A stretch of 64,000 nt of DNA from positions 52,556-116,555 of the forward strand of contig NZ_LAYQ01000022.1 in NCBI RefSeq assembly GCF_000988205.1, in the 5' to 3' direction. This DNA comes from Corynebacterium minutissimum (GTDB taxonomy: Bacteria > Actinomycetota > Actinomycetes > Mycobacteriales > Mycobacteriaceae). Position 1 is the first letter of the stretch; every line of letters starts with the position of its first letter. Position numbers and translations under genes: made by a program. A model generated the notes under the pieces. It did no database searches. It was not told where the DNA came from and saw only the letters and a program-made list of their open reading frames with translations. Shown here piece by piece: positions 54,154 to 62,325 of the stretch.

Positions 54154-54468
54154 GGACCTGGCTTCTTTGGCAGCGGCATCATCAAGGATCTGTTCCTGTG
54201 GGCAATGAACGATGAGCGGTCGGCGATGGAAGGTCGCAAGGCGCTCAAGAAACATGTGGTGCATAGCCCCGAGATCCTGTTGACATTCCCATACGACCCA
54301 GTTGGGCTTGCTGGTGAGAAATTGGAGTTGCGGCACGGGGAGCTGTGGCGGAACTATCTGCATTGGATTATCAACTATGCCGTGTCCGCTGTGGGCTATG
54401 ATGCGCCGTTGGCGACGTGGCAGGTGACGGGGTACGCGGCGGTGGGGGAGTGGATTGTGACTCTCTAG
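54154..54468 (+). pseudogene. Gene remnant, C-terminal fragment of unknown protein
   Basis: The frame is open from 54154 (GPGFFGSGIIKDLFLWAMND) to the stop at 54466, with the first ATG at 54205. The same frame upstream contains several stops. The fragment has coding-like composition but I recognise no family. An 87-residue protein from 54205 is the only intact option. Confidence 0.35.
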
Positions 54469-54556
54469 GTTTTGAATTCCTCGTGGTCTCCGCATCAGGC
54501 CCTGATACGCATTTAGATGTAGTTCCTCAGTTGGACATTTGCAATAGACTCAGCGT

Positions 54557-55093
54557 ATGACTCTGGAATTATACGTTACTATTGCTCTCGCTGCAGCAGG
54601 TTGGTTGTTTGGTTTTATTAAATGGTGGGGTGAGCATAAGCAGTCGAAGCTTGTGGAAAAGGCGCAGAGCGAGCGCGATGCTGTGGCTAAACGTTTGACC
54701 GAGGCGCAAGAGAAGATCGCTGAACAGCAAGACAAGCTTGTGCAAGCGACACGCGAAAATGCTGACTCCATGAAGCTTATTGCCCAGCTCCAGAAGGACG
54801 ATTCTAATAGATTCATTTGGGAAGTCTCCTGGGACGGTGGGGCTCTCTATCGCGTAACTAATAAGTCCCGTAGGACAGTGCACAATGTGACTGTGAAGAA
54901 TGACAGCCCGGTAGTGAGAGATGATGAGGGTACTGCGGAATCGATGAATCCTGGAGATTCCATCACGTTTTTCTATGCCGCAGTATGGAGTTCCGACTAC
55001 AAAGCGGAAGTGTCGTGGACTGATGAGCTCGGTAACGAATACTCTCGCCCCGTCAATTTCAAGAAGCAGGGCTCCATTGAATTTATGGAGTAG
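54557..55093 (+). CDS. Membrane-anchored coiled-coil protein of unknown function (178 residues)
   Basis: The order is one N-terminal membrane helix (VTIALAAAGWLFGFI), a coiled coil (about 25-75, AQSERDAVAKRLTEAQEKIA) and a small beta domain with VTNKSRRTVHNVTVKNDSP and a WTDELGNEYSRPV end. Codons are AT-richer than those of nearby core genes. No family recognised. It could be a phage or island accessory protein. Confidence 0.65.
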   Translation: MTLELYVTIALAAAGWLFGFIKWWGEHKQSKLVEKAQSERDAVAKRLTEAQEKIAEQQDKLVQATRENADSMKLIAQLQKDDSNRFIWEVSWDGGALYRVTNKSRRTVHNVTVKNDSPVVRDDEGTAESMNPGDSITFFYAAVWSSDYKAEVSWTDELGNEYSRPVNFKKQGSIEFME

Positions 55094-55199
55094 CCACCTC
55101 ATTCACGCGAACTTAAAGCTGGAGTCGATGCTGGTAGCCACCTTACTGTGGTGCACGCTCCGAATTTCTGTGGTGCAGAGGTATCCGCAGGTCAGAGAT

Positions 55200-55245
55200 G
55201 TAGGCTGGTGGGTGGGTAGTGTCCCACCCAACGGCGCAGCCTACC
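55200..55245. terminator. Two-tier hairpin in the 322-base gap before the phosphoesterase gene
   Basis: gtaggctg and cagcctac form an outer 8-bp stem, and tgggtggg and cccaccca form an inner 8-bp stem. No long T tract follows. It may end the 54557 gene. The rest of the gap (55094-55415) shows no other feature apart from a ribosome site near 55404. Confidence 0.5.
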
Positions 55246-55415
55246 AAGAGACGCCTGTCACCCGATAGTTGAACACCATTCACTTGGGCGTTACATCGCT
55301 GACAACTCTTCTTAAAACCGGCCACCTAACCTCAGGCAGGTCCGCTGCCGCCAGGCCCCTGGATGCCTGCCCGCAGCGGAAGTCTCTTCATTTTGTTACC
55401 TGTCAAGGAATTTTT

Positions 55416-58400
55416 GTGTCTCAAAAGAAGTCTCATAAAAAGCTGCATCGCGCCGCGCTGATCGCCTCCATCAGCCTCGTTGGCTCAAGCCTTGTTGCTC
55501 CCGCATTCGCCTCCGCCCAGAACCTGCCCAAGGCAGACATCCTGGATCTCTCCCTTGAGAACGGGACCATCAGCAACTCCGCCTCCGATGCCGCACCGCT
55601 GAACATCGGCGCGCCCACCGTGGAGCAAGACAGCGTGCTTGAGCGCCCCGTGGCCCACTTCGACGGCCGCAAGGATGCCATCGGCTTCGACATCGGGGAT
55701 AAGTTCGGCCAGATCAAGGACGGCTTCACCGTCGAGTGTGTCTTCCGCTACGACGGGGAGTTCGACGGCAACGAAAAGAGCCTGTGCGCCAACAAGGAAG
55801 CCGGCGGCTGGGCCATGGTCATCTACGGCGACCAGCTCACCTTTACCGTCAACGGCAGCGACGGCTACAAGAAAGCCCAGCAGCAGGTGGAACCAGGCCA
55901 GTGGTACCACACGGTGGGCGTCTATGACGGCACCAAGAGCGAGCTCTACGTCAACGGCGCCAAGGTGGCTGAGAACACCGAAATCAACGGTGAGGTGACC
56001 AAGCCAAAGTCCAACTCCACCGCCGTGATGATCGGCGCAGATTCCGGCCGGGATAACGCCGCCCAGTTCTACTCCGATGCCGTGGTCAGCGAGGCCCGCA
56101 TCTTCTCCGATCCGCTGGGCGAAGATGAGGTTTCCGCCCTCTACGAGGACTCCAACCTGAGCACCGACGAGAAGGCGGAGATCACCGGCTCCACCCCGAG
56201 TACTGGCCAGCACCTGACGGGCCCGGTGACTTTCGACGTCCAGTTCAACAACGATACCCTCATCTCCCGCGAGCTCACCTACACCCTGGACGGCGAGGAC
56301 ATCGAGCTGGGACAAGAAATCGGAGCTGGCCTCAAGGAAGGAAACCACTCCATCCAGGCCGAGGGCCGCGATGTCTTTGGCAACCCCATCTCCCAGACCA
56401 TCGATTTCACCTCCGGCAACCTCCCGGGAGCCGCCGGCACCGACTCCACGCCGAGCGGCGAGGGCGTGACCATCTCCGCTCGCGCAGATAACCCGAGCGG
56501 TGGGGAAGTGGAGACCACCTTCACCGAAGCCGATGTGGCGGTAGCAGACAAGGGCTTCCAAGGCACCTTCACGGATATCCCGGAGAGCCTGGACTTTGAG
56601 TACGAGGACGGCGAGGACTTCGACAAGGCCCTCAAGCCGGACAACGAGGATGCCCAGGAGTCCAGCTCCACGGAGCACATGCCCTTCCAGCGCTTTGACC
56701 TGAAGCTCAAGGACGCTGAGAAGAAGACCCACGACATCGCCTGGTCCGGCACGGTGGATCCCAAGCGCTCAGTGCGCCTCATGGCCTGGAACACCACAAC
56801 CAATAGCTGGGAGAAGTTGGCAGAAACCCGCGGCGCAGCCGACGCTCAAGTAAGCCTCAGCGCGGAGGTCAACCAAGACTTCGTCGACGGTGACACCATC
56901 CACACCATGCTGGTGGGCTACGACGTCTTTGCCGATGACCTCAACGAGCCCGTCAACGAGCAGTTCGCCGACACCAGCGACTATGACTTTTCCATCGCTC
57001 ACCACACCGATACCCAGTATCTCTCCGAAGGCGCGGTAGAAAAGGCCACCGCCGAAGAGCGCAAGAAGTGGGAAGAAAGCTACACCGCGGCCACCCAATG
57101 GATTGCCGATAATGCCGAGGAGCGCAAGATCGCCTACTCCGCACACACCGGTGACATCATCGAGAACTGGATTGGCACGGGCAATGACCGCGCAAATGCC
57201 AAGAAGGAATTCGAGGTAGCCTCCAACGCCCAGAAGATTCTGGAGGACGCCGGCGTGGTCAACGGCGTGCTGCCGGGCAACCACGACAACCTCAGCGGCG
57301 CGGATGTCGGTGCCGGCAACCTCTACAACGAGTACTTCGGCCCGGAGCGCTACGAGGCTCAGCAGGGCAAGGGTAAGTGGGCTGAGCAGGATGCCTCTTA
57401 CCACCCTTATGCTGAGGGCGATAACGACAACCACTATGACCTGTTCTCCACCAACGGCATGGACTTCATCGCCCTGCACCTGGGCTTTGACGTCACTGAG
57501 GAGGAAGCCGCGTGGGCGGATAAGGTGCTCAAGCAGTACTCCGACCGCAACGCCATCTTGCTCACCCACGCCTACCTCAAGCCTTCTGCTAGCCCGGATG
57601 GCCGCGGCTCGGACTTTTCCCACGACGGCGTGATGATTTATGAGAACGTCATCCAGAAGAACCCCAACGTGGCCCTGGTGTTGGCCGGCCACGAGCACGG
57701 CGTGTCCATCGTCAGCCGCAAGGACGTCGGCCACACCAACAACCACGTGGTGGAGCTTCTCGCGGACTACCAGTTCTACGAGGTCGGCTCCGATGAATTG
57801 GGCCTGACGGAGATCGGCGACTATGACGGCGACACCGGCTTGCGCTTTGGCTCCAGCTACCTGCGCCTCCTGCAGTTTGACCTGAAGAACTCGGAGATGG
57901 TCGTGGATACGTATTCGCCGCTTCTCGACGACCACAACGCTACCGAGTACGACGACCGCCAGCGCTACAACGGCCACGAGGACGAGTTCCGTATTCCTAT
58001 CCAGTTCCAGACCCGCAAGACGAGCTTTGCGACGAATTCCATGCTCGCCTTGACCGATACCGGCAAGGAGATTGGCACAGACACCGCCAAGTCCGGCTGG
58101 CCCGCAAGCGTCACGTACAAGGACGTCAAGGCTGGCGACGCCTATGGCTGGTACGCCACCTCCGCCGATGCTTCCTCCAAGGAGGGAACCAAGCCTGGCA
58201 TCGTGCGCCAGTTCGGCGTCTTCACCGCGCAGGAGCAGGAGCAAGAGCCGGATAACACTGCCCCTGAGCTCACCGTCCCCAGCGACAAGCTCACTATCAC
58301 CAAGGGCTCCGAAGCCAACCTGCTTGAGGGCGTGACCGCCAAGGACGATAAGGACGGTGACCTCACCGACAAGGTGAAGGTGGTGGGCAACATCGACACC

Positions 58401-58709
58401 GCCAAGCCGGGCGTCTACTCCGTCACCTACGCCGTCACGGACTCCGCCGGCAACCAGGCCTTGGCCTCCCGCGTCGTGGAAGTCACCGCCGGCAACCAAG
58501 GCGACAACTCCGACTCGAGCAGCGACAGCAGCAGCTCTAGCCACGACGGCTCGAGCAACTCGAGCAACAGCTCGAGCCGCGGAAGCGTCCTCCCCGCCAT
58601 CCTCGGCGCCCTCTTCGGTGCCGCAGGTGCCACCGCCGTCATCGCTGGTCTGCTGAACTACCTCGCGCCGGAAGTGCGCGATACCGTCAAGCGCGCCCTC
58701 GGCCTCTAA
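55416..58709 (+). CDS. Large secreted multidomain metallophosphoesterase
   Basis: A 1097-residue exported protein with a GTG start after AAGGAA. Order: signal peptide (to about 33, FASAQ), LamG/concanavalin-like domain (about 60-240), Ig-like parts, calcineurin-like phosphoesterase (about 520-800), a DUF5011-type Ig domain (about 950-1030), a Ser/Asp/Asn-rich linker and a C-terminal membrane helix. Metal motifs are AHHTDTQ, TGDIIENW, GNHDN, LLTHAY and AGHEHG. No LPxTG is seen. Such proteins release phosphate from external substrates or act as surface enzymes. Substrate unknown. The gene is GC-rich again, unlike the preceding island. Confidence 0.88.
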   Translation: MSQKKSHKKLHRAALIASISLVGSSLVAPAFASAQNLPKADILDLSLENGTISNSASDAAPLNIGAPTVEQDSVLERPVAHFDGRKDAIGFDIGDKFGQIKDGFTVECVFRYDGEFDGNEKSLCANKEAGGWAMVIYGDQLTFTVNGSDGYKKAQQQVEPGQWYHTVGVYDGTKSELYVNGAKVAENTEINGEVTKPKSNSTAVMIGADSGRDNAAQFYSDAVVSEARIFSDPLGEDEVSALYEDSNLSTDEKAEITGSTPSTGQHLTGPVTFDVQFNNDTLISRELTYTLDGEDIELGQEIGAGLKEGNHSIQAEGRDVFGNPISQTIDFTSGNLPGAAGTDSTPSGEGVTISARADNPSGGEVETTFTEADVAVADKGFQGTFTDIPESLDFEYEDGEDFDKALKPDNEDAQESSSTEHMPFQRFDLKLKDAEKKTHDIAWSGTVDPKRSVRLMAWNTTTNSWEKLAETRGAADAQVSLSAEVNQDFVDGDTIHTMLVGYDVFADDLNEPVNEQFADTSDYDFSIAHHTDTQYLSEGAVEKATAEERKKWEESYTAATQWIADNAEERKIAYSAHTGDIIENWIGTGNDRANAKKEFEVASNAQKILEDAGVVNGVLPGNHDNLSGADVGAGNLYNEYFGPERYEAQQGKGKWAEQDASYHPYAEGDNDNHYDLFSTNGMDFIALHLGFDVTEEEAAWADKVLKQYSDRNAILLTHAYLKPSASPDGRGSDFSHDGVMIYENVIQKNPNVALVLAGHEHGVSIVSRKDVGHTNNHVVELLADYQFYEVGSDELGLTEIGDYDGDTGLRFGSSYLRLLQFDLKNSEMVVDTYSPLLDDHNATEYDDRQRYNGHEDEFRIPIQFQTRKTSFATNSMLALTDTGKEIGTDTAKSGWPASVTYKDVKAGDAYGWYATSADASSKEGTKPGIVRQFGVFTAQEQEQEPDNTAPELTVPSDKLTITKGSEANLLEGVTAKDDKDGDLTDKVKVVGNIDTAKPGVYSVTYAVTDSAGNQALASRVVEVTAGNQGDNSDSSSDSSSSSHDGSSNSSNSSSRGSVLPAILGALFGAAGATAVIAGLLNYLAPEVRDTVKRALGL

Positions 58710-58713
58710 GGCC

Positions 58714-58736
58714 CCGGCGGGCTAACCACCCGCCGG
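58714..58736. terminator. Hairpin terminator after the phosphoesterase gene
   Basis: ccggcggg-ctaacca-cccgccgg is a perfect 8-bp GC stem, five bases after the stop and before the convergent barstar gene, so it may act in both directions. Confidence 0.75.
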
Positions 58737-58748
58737 TCAACAACCTCA

Positions 58749-58982
58749 CTAGCGCACCAGCGCGACACCCTGGTCCTTCAGCACCATGCTGATCGGGGCC
58801 AGGTCTTCTTCGACCATGTCGAAATCCGCGGCGATAATCGCCACGATGTGCTGCTCACGCAGGAAGTCTGCCAAAGCATCGAGGTTGCGTGGCGCACCGG
58901 ACTGGCAGCCGCGCAGGCGCCCAAGCGCGCCATAGAAGTCCTCGCGCGTGCGGATAGGTTCAGTAATCAGGATGCGCTGCAT
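58749..58982 (-). CDS. Barstar family ribonuclease inhibitor
   Basis: A 77-residue cytosolic protein. The pattern ITEPIRTREDFYGALGRLRGC and the long helix with NLDALADFLRE match the barstar fold, in which an acidic helix plugs the RNase active site. It starts three bases after the RNase stop, so inhibitor and RNase are made together. This layout protects the producer from its own enzyme. Confidence 0.85.
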   Translation of the reverse strand: MQRILITEPIRTREDFYGALGRLRGCQSGAPRNLDALADFLREQHIVAIIAADFDMVEEDLAPISMVLKDQGVALVR

Positions 58983-58985
58983 GTC

Positions 58986-59513
58986 TTAGTCCTCCGCGTC
59001 CGGGATGCTGCAGAAGCTGTCGTAGTGGTCATCGGTGTAGTACCAGACATCCGGGTCGGTCTCGCTCCCGCCACCGGTGACAATCCGCTTGGCCCCGCGG
59101 TGCCCAATCCCCGGCGTTTCCACCGTGTATTCGCGGTAGTAATTCCTGTCCTGCTGCGGCAGCACGCCCTCATAGTTTCCAAAGCGCACGTTGTCATTAT
59201 CCGGATAGTCATAAGGACCGCCGGCCAGGATGTCCTCGGCGGTCTCGTGGGCCTCTTGGGGCAAGGAATCCATGGCACAAGTGGGCAGGTTGGAGCCGCC
59301 CTGCTTGGCGACGTCCCCCTCATCCCCATCGCTCGCAGAGGATGCCCCCGCCGTACCGGACGTACCGCCCGCAGTCGACGACGGCGCAGCCTTCTGGTCC
59401 GCGCTGTCGCTGGAGCTACCAAGGTCAATGCCGAAGTAGCCCGCGACGAGGACTAGAACCGCGCCACCGATGAGGGCCGGCAGCGACTTTTTGGAGGGGG
59501 AGGACTGGGACAT
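58986..59513 (-). CDS. Membrane-anchored or secreted guanyl-specific ribonuclease (barnase / RNase Sa family)
   Basis: A 175-residue protein: N-terminal helix (LPALIGGAVLVLVAGYFGI), Ser/Gly-rich spacer, and a C-terminal RNase domain from about residue 80. The domain aligns with RNase Sa by eye: LPQEAHETAEDILAGGPY, NYEGVLPQQDRNYYREYTVETPG (catalytic Glu in YREYTV), RGAKRIVTGG and YYTDDHYDSF (catalytic His). Two cysteines flank it. The helix may be a signal peptide or an anchor. The next gene is its inhibitor. The start at 59513 avoids an odd 22-residue upstream extension. Confidence 0.85.
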   Translation of the reverse strand: MSQSSPSKKSLPALIGGAVLVLVAGYFGIDLGSSSDSADQKAAPSSTAGGTSGTAGASSASDGDEGDVAKQGGSNLPTCAMDSLPQEAHETAEDILAGGPYDYPDNDNVRFGNYEGVLPQQDRNYYREYTVETPGIGHRGAKRIVTGGGSETDPDVWYYTDDHYDSFCSIPDAED

Positions 59514-59669
59514 GGCCCCATCATTGCAGCTATAAGGCCTGAACCAGAAATCCAGACCAGGCCTACGTTCAATCCCCACCGCAGAGTCTTTGCGGATGTG
59601 GGACTAGGTGGCCTGGCTCCACCCAGCCGTGGGTACCTGCGTGTCCCATCGGCGGGGTAGTCTGTACGC

Positions 59670-61597
59670 ATGGCACGAGGCAGAATTCCGGACAGCGACA
59701 TCCAAGCTATCCGTGAACGCGCGCCTATTGATGAAATCGTGGGCGAGTACGTTCAGCTCAAACCCGCTGGCTATGACTCTTTGAAGGGACTAAGCCCTTT
59801 CAAGGATGAGAAGACCCCGTCTTTCCACGTGCGCCCGCAGCGCGGTTATTATCACTGTTTCTCCACCGGCAAGGGCGGGGATGTTTTCAGCTTCCTCATG
59901 GAGATGGAGCAGGTCTCCTTCCCGGAGGCAGTCGAAGCCGTAGCCCAGAAGATCGGCTACCACATCAACTACCAAGGCGGCTCCACCGGAGCGCGCGACG
60001 AGAAGCCTGGCACGCGCCGCCGGCTTATCGCTGCGAACAAAGCCGCGCATGAGTTCTATCGCCAGCAGCTAGAAACCCCGCAGGCCGCCGCCGGACGCGA
60101 GTTCCTCCTGGAGCGCGGCTTCTCCAAGGAAATCATCTACGAATTCGAGTGCGGCTATGCCCCGGAGGCTGGGATACCGCCACCAAGCACCTGCTGCGCA
60201 TGGGCTTTTCTTTTGAGGAGCTGGAAGCCGCCGGCATTTCCAAGATGGGCAAGCGCGGCCCCATCGACCGCTTCCACCGGCGTCTGCTGTGGCCCATCAA
60301 GGACCTATCCGGCAACGTCATCGGCTTCGGCGCACGCAAGCTTTTCGACGATGACAAGCTGGGCAAGTACATGAACACGCCCGAAACCATGCTCTATCAC
60401 AAGTCCAAGGTGCTCTTCGGCCTGGATTTGGCCAAGCGCAACATCGCGGAGCAGCACCAGGCCGTGGTGGTGGAAGGCTATACGGATGTCATGGCCATGT
60501 ACGCCGCGGGCGTAAAGACCGCCGTGGCCTCCTGTGGCACCGCCTTCGGCGCAGACCACCTGCAAGTCCTGCGCCGGCTTATGTTGGATGATTCCTACTT
60601 TCACGGCGAGCTCATCTACACCTTTGACGGTGACGAGGCCGGTCAGAAGGCTGCCATGCGCGCCTTTGAAGGCGAGCAGAAATTCACCGGCCAATCCTTC
60701 GTATCCGTGGCCCCGGATGGCATGGACCCCTGCGATCTGCGCTTAGAGCGCGGCGACGCCGCCGTGCGCGATTTGGTGGCGGACCGCATCCCCATGTTTG
60801 AGTTCGTCATTCGCTCGGTCATCTCAGACTTCAGCATCGACTCGGCCGAAGGTCGCCTCCAGGCCCTGCGCCGCGCGGTGCCGGTCGTGGCCCAGATCCG
60901 GGACCAACCCTTGCAGCGCGAATACGCCCGCCGCCTTGCCGGCTGGGTGGGCTGGCCCAACCCGGAGGAAGTACTCCACCAGGTACGCCAGGAAGCCCGC
61001 AGGCCGAAGAAGGAGCAGCGCCCGCGCTTTGCCTCCTTGGAGGAGACCTCCTCTGCGCCCGCGCAAACCAACGCCCCCGTCATGCACATCCCCGGCCCCC
61101 GCGAGCCGCACCTGTGGCCACAGCGCGAGGCCCTCAAGCTGGCCCTGCAGTACCCGCAGATCGCTGGCAGCTACTTCGACGGCATTACGGAGGATGCCTA
61201 CTCCAACGAGGCCTACCGCTCGATCCGCCGCGCTATCTCCACCTTGGGTGGCGTGACCGCCGGCGCTGAACAGCCCGGCGTGGAGTGGCTCGCCGCCGTG
61301 GCCGGCGAAATGCCGGATCTCATGGCCCGCAACTTTGTCTCTGAACTGGCCGTGGAACCCATCAAGCTGGGGGAGACCGGCAACCCCGATACCGACCTGG
61401 AGGCCTACGCCGATTCCGTGCTCTCGCGCCTCCAGGAAGCCCGCGTGGGCGACCAAGTAGCCCAACTCAAAGCTCAACTAGGCCGCATGCGCCCCTCCGA
61501 CGACGAAGAGTCCTACAACTCACTCTTCGCCGACCTTGTCGCACTTGAGCAAGCCCGCCGCGAGCTCAACGACCGCGCCTTCCGCGGCGTGCGCTAA
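59670..61597 (+). pseudogene. dnaG: DNA primase DnaG, frameshifted near 60168 (certainly needed intact in the cell)
   Basis: Restoring one G (ccggaggctggg to ccggagggctggg) gives a 642-residue primase that makes RNA primers for replication. It has the N-terminal zinc-type domain, RNAP core (HQAVVVEGYTDVMAMYAAG, the TOPRIM glutamate; LIYTFDGDEAGQKA, the DxD-type aspartates) and the helicase-binding C-terminus. In the N-terminal domain the usual CPFH...CFGC ligands read SPFK...CFST, so three of four zinc ligands appear to be lost. As dnaG is essential, the frameshift must be a sequence error. Confidence 0.9.
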
Positions 61598-61605
61598 CCG
61601 ACGCG

Positions 61606-61881
61606 TTAATCCTCGTCCGGCTCGTAAATCCGATCCGGCTTTACTCCATCCGCGGCACCACGCTTGCCGCGGCGCCCCTTGTTGTAGTCCTTGAGCTCGC
61701 GCATGCGCGGTTCTGGATCCAAGCGGTTGGCCACGGCCTTGCGCGCTGAGCGCACCGCGGCCTTGGTGGCGGGGGAGTTCACGGCCTTTTCATAAGCGCC
61801 CTTAATTTGGTGGTAGCGCTTGCGCCCAGCCTTGGTTCCAAAGACGTATCCGGCGGCAGCACCCACAACAAATTGGATCAT
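61606..61881 (-). CDS. YtxH-like small membrane-associated protein
   Basis: A 91-residue protein. The N-terminus MIQFVVGAAAGYVFGTKAGR is a short glycine/alanine membrane helix with the GxKAGR turn, followed by a basic helical tail. This is the layout of YtxH-type proteins, found beside dnaG in Corynebacterium. Convergent with dnaG, nine bases between stops. Confidence 0.7.
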   Translation of the reverse strand: MIQFVVGAAAGYVFGTKAGRKRYHQIKGAYEKAVNSPATKAAVRSARKAVANRLDPEPRMRELKDYNKGRRGKRGAADGVKPDRIYEPDED

Positions 61882-62075
61882 TAGAAACTAGTCATCCCCT
61901 TACTTCAAGCCGGCGCAGCGGCCAGCGTTTGCGTACAACGTACGGGCAACGTGCAATTCTCACGATCAGCCTACCTGCCCAAGCCCACCCGCGTGGGTGA
62001 CGGTAAAGCCGTGGGGCGAATAGATATTGGGTGAACTCTTCCCAAAGACCATTCGCTTCGGTTAATTTAAGTTCT

Positions 62076-62213
62076 GTGGAGAGTTCGAAGCGTACGCACG
62101 CGGTCTCGGCAGCCGTGGCGATGTCAGCGCTATTAACAGCCAGCGTGGCGGCAGCTGAGCCGCGCGTGGCTGCTTTCGAAGAGCCACGGGAAGTCACCGT
62201 GAGTGAGGACTAA
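62076..62213 (+). CDS. Possible small exported peptide (45 residues)
   Basis: A GTG-start frame begins VESSKRTHAVSAAVAMSALL, with TASVAAAE as a signal-cleavage-like end, then an acidic tail. A longer frame from 62031 exists. A competing frame on the minus strand (61892-62197) has no signal features. It precedes wecB by 112 bases. Small size keeps confidence low. Confidence 0.35.
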   Translation: MESSKRTHAVSAAVAMSALLTASVAAAEPRVAAFEEPREVTVSED

Positions 62214-62325
62214 CGTTCACGGGACTGACGTTCTACTCTCCGCTATTCACTGGGCGATGTGCACGCGGCACAAGCACTGTAGACTCTTATGGAGATTCTC
62301 TCCCGGTAATAAATGAAGGAAATTT

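Noticed and set aside
55269..55415. Extension of the phosphoesterase to 55269
   Set aside because: The GTG at 55416 has a ribosome site and starts a clear signal peptide; the extension would put 49 residues before it.
61892..62197. Minus-strand 101-residue frame upstream of the YtxH-like gene
   Set aside because: Composition and lack of any motif suggest a shadow; the plus-strand frame with a signal-like segment is the better candidate.
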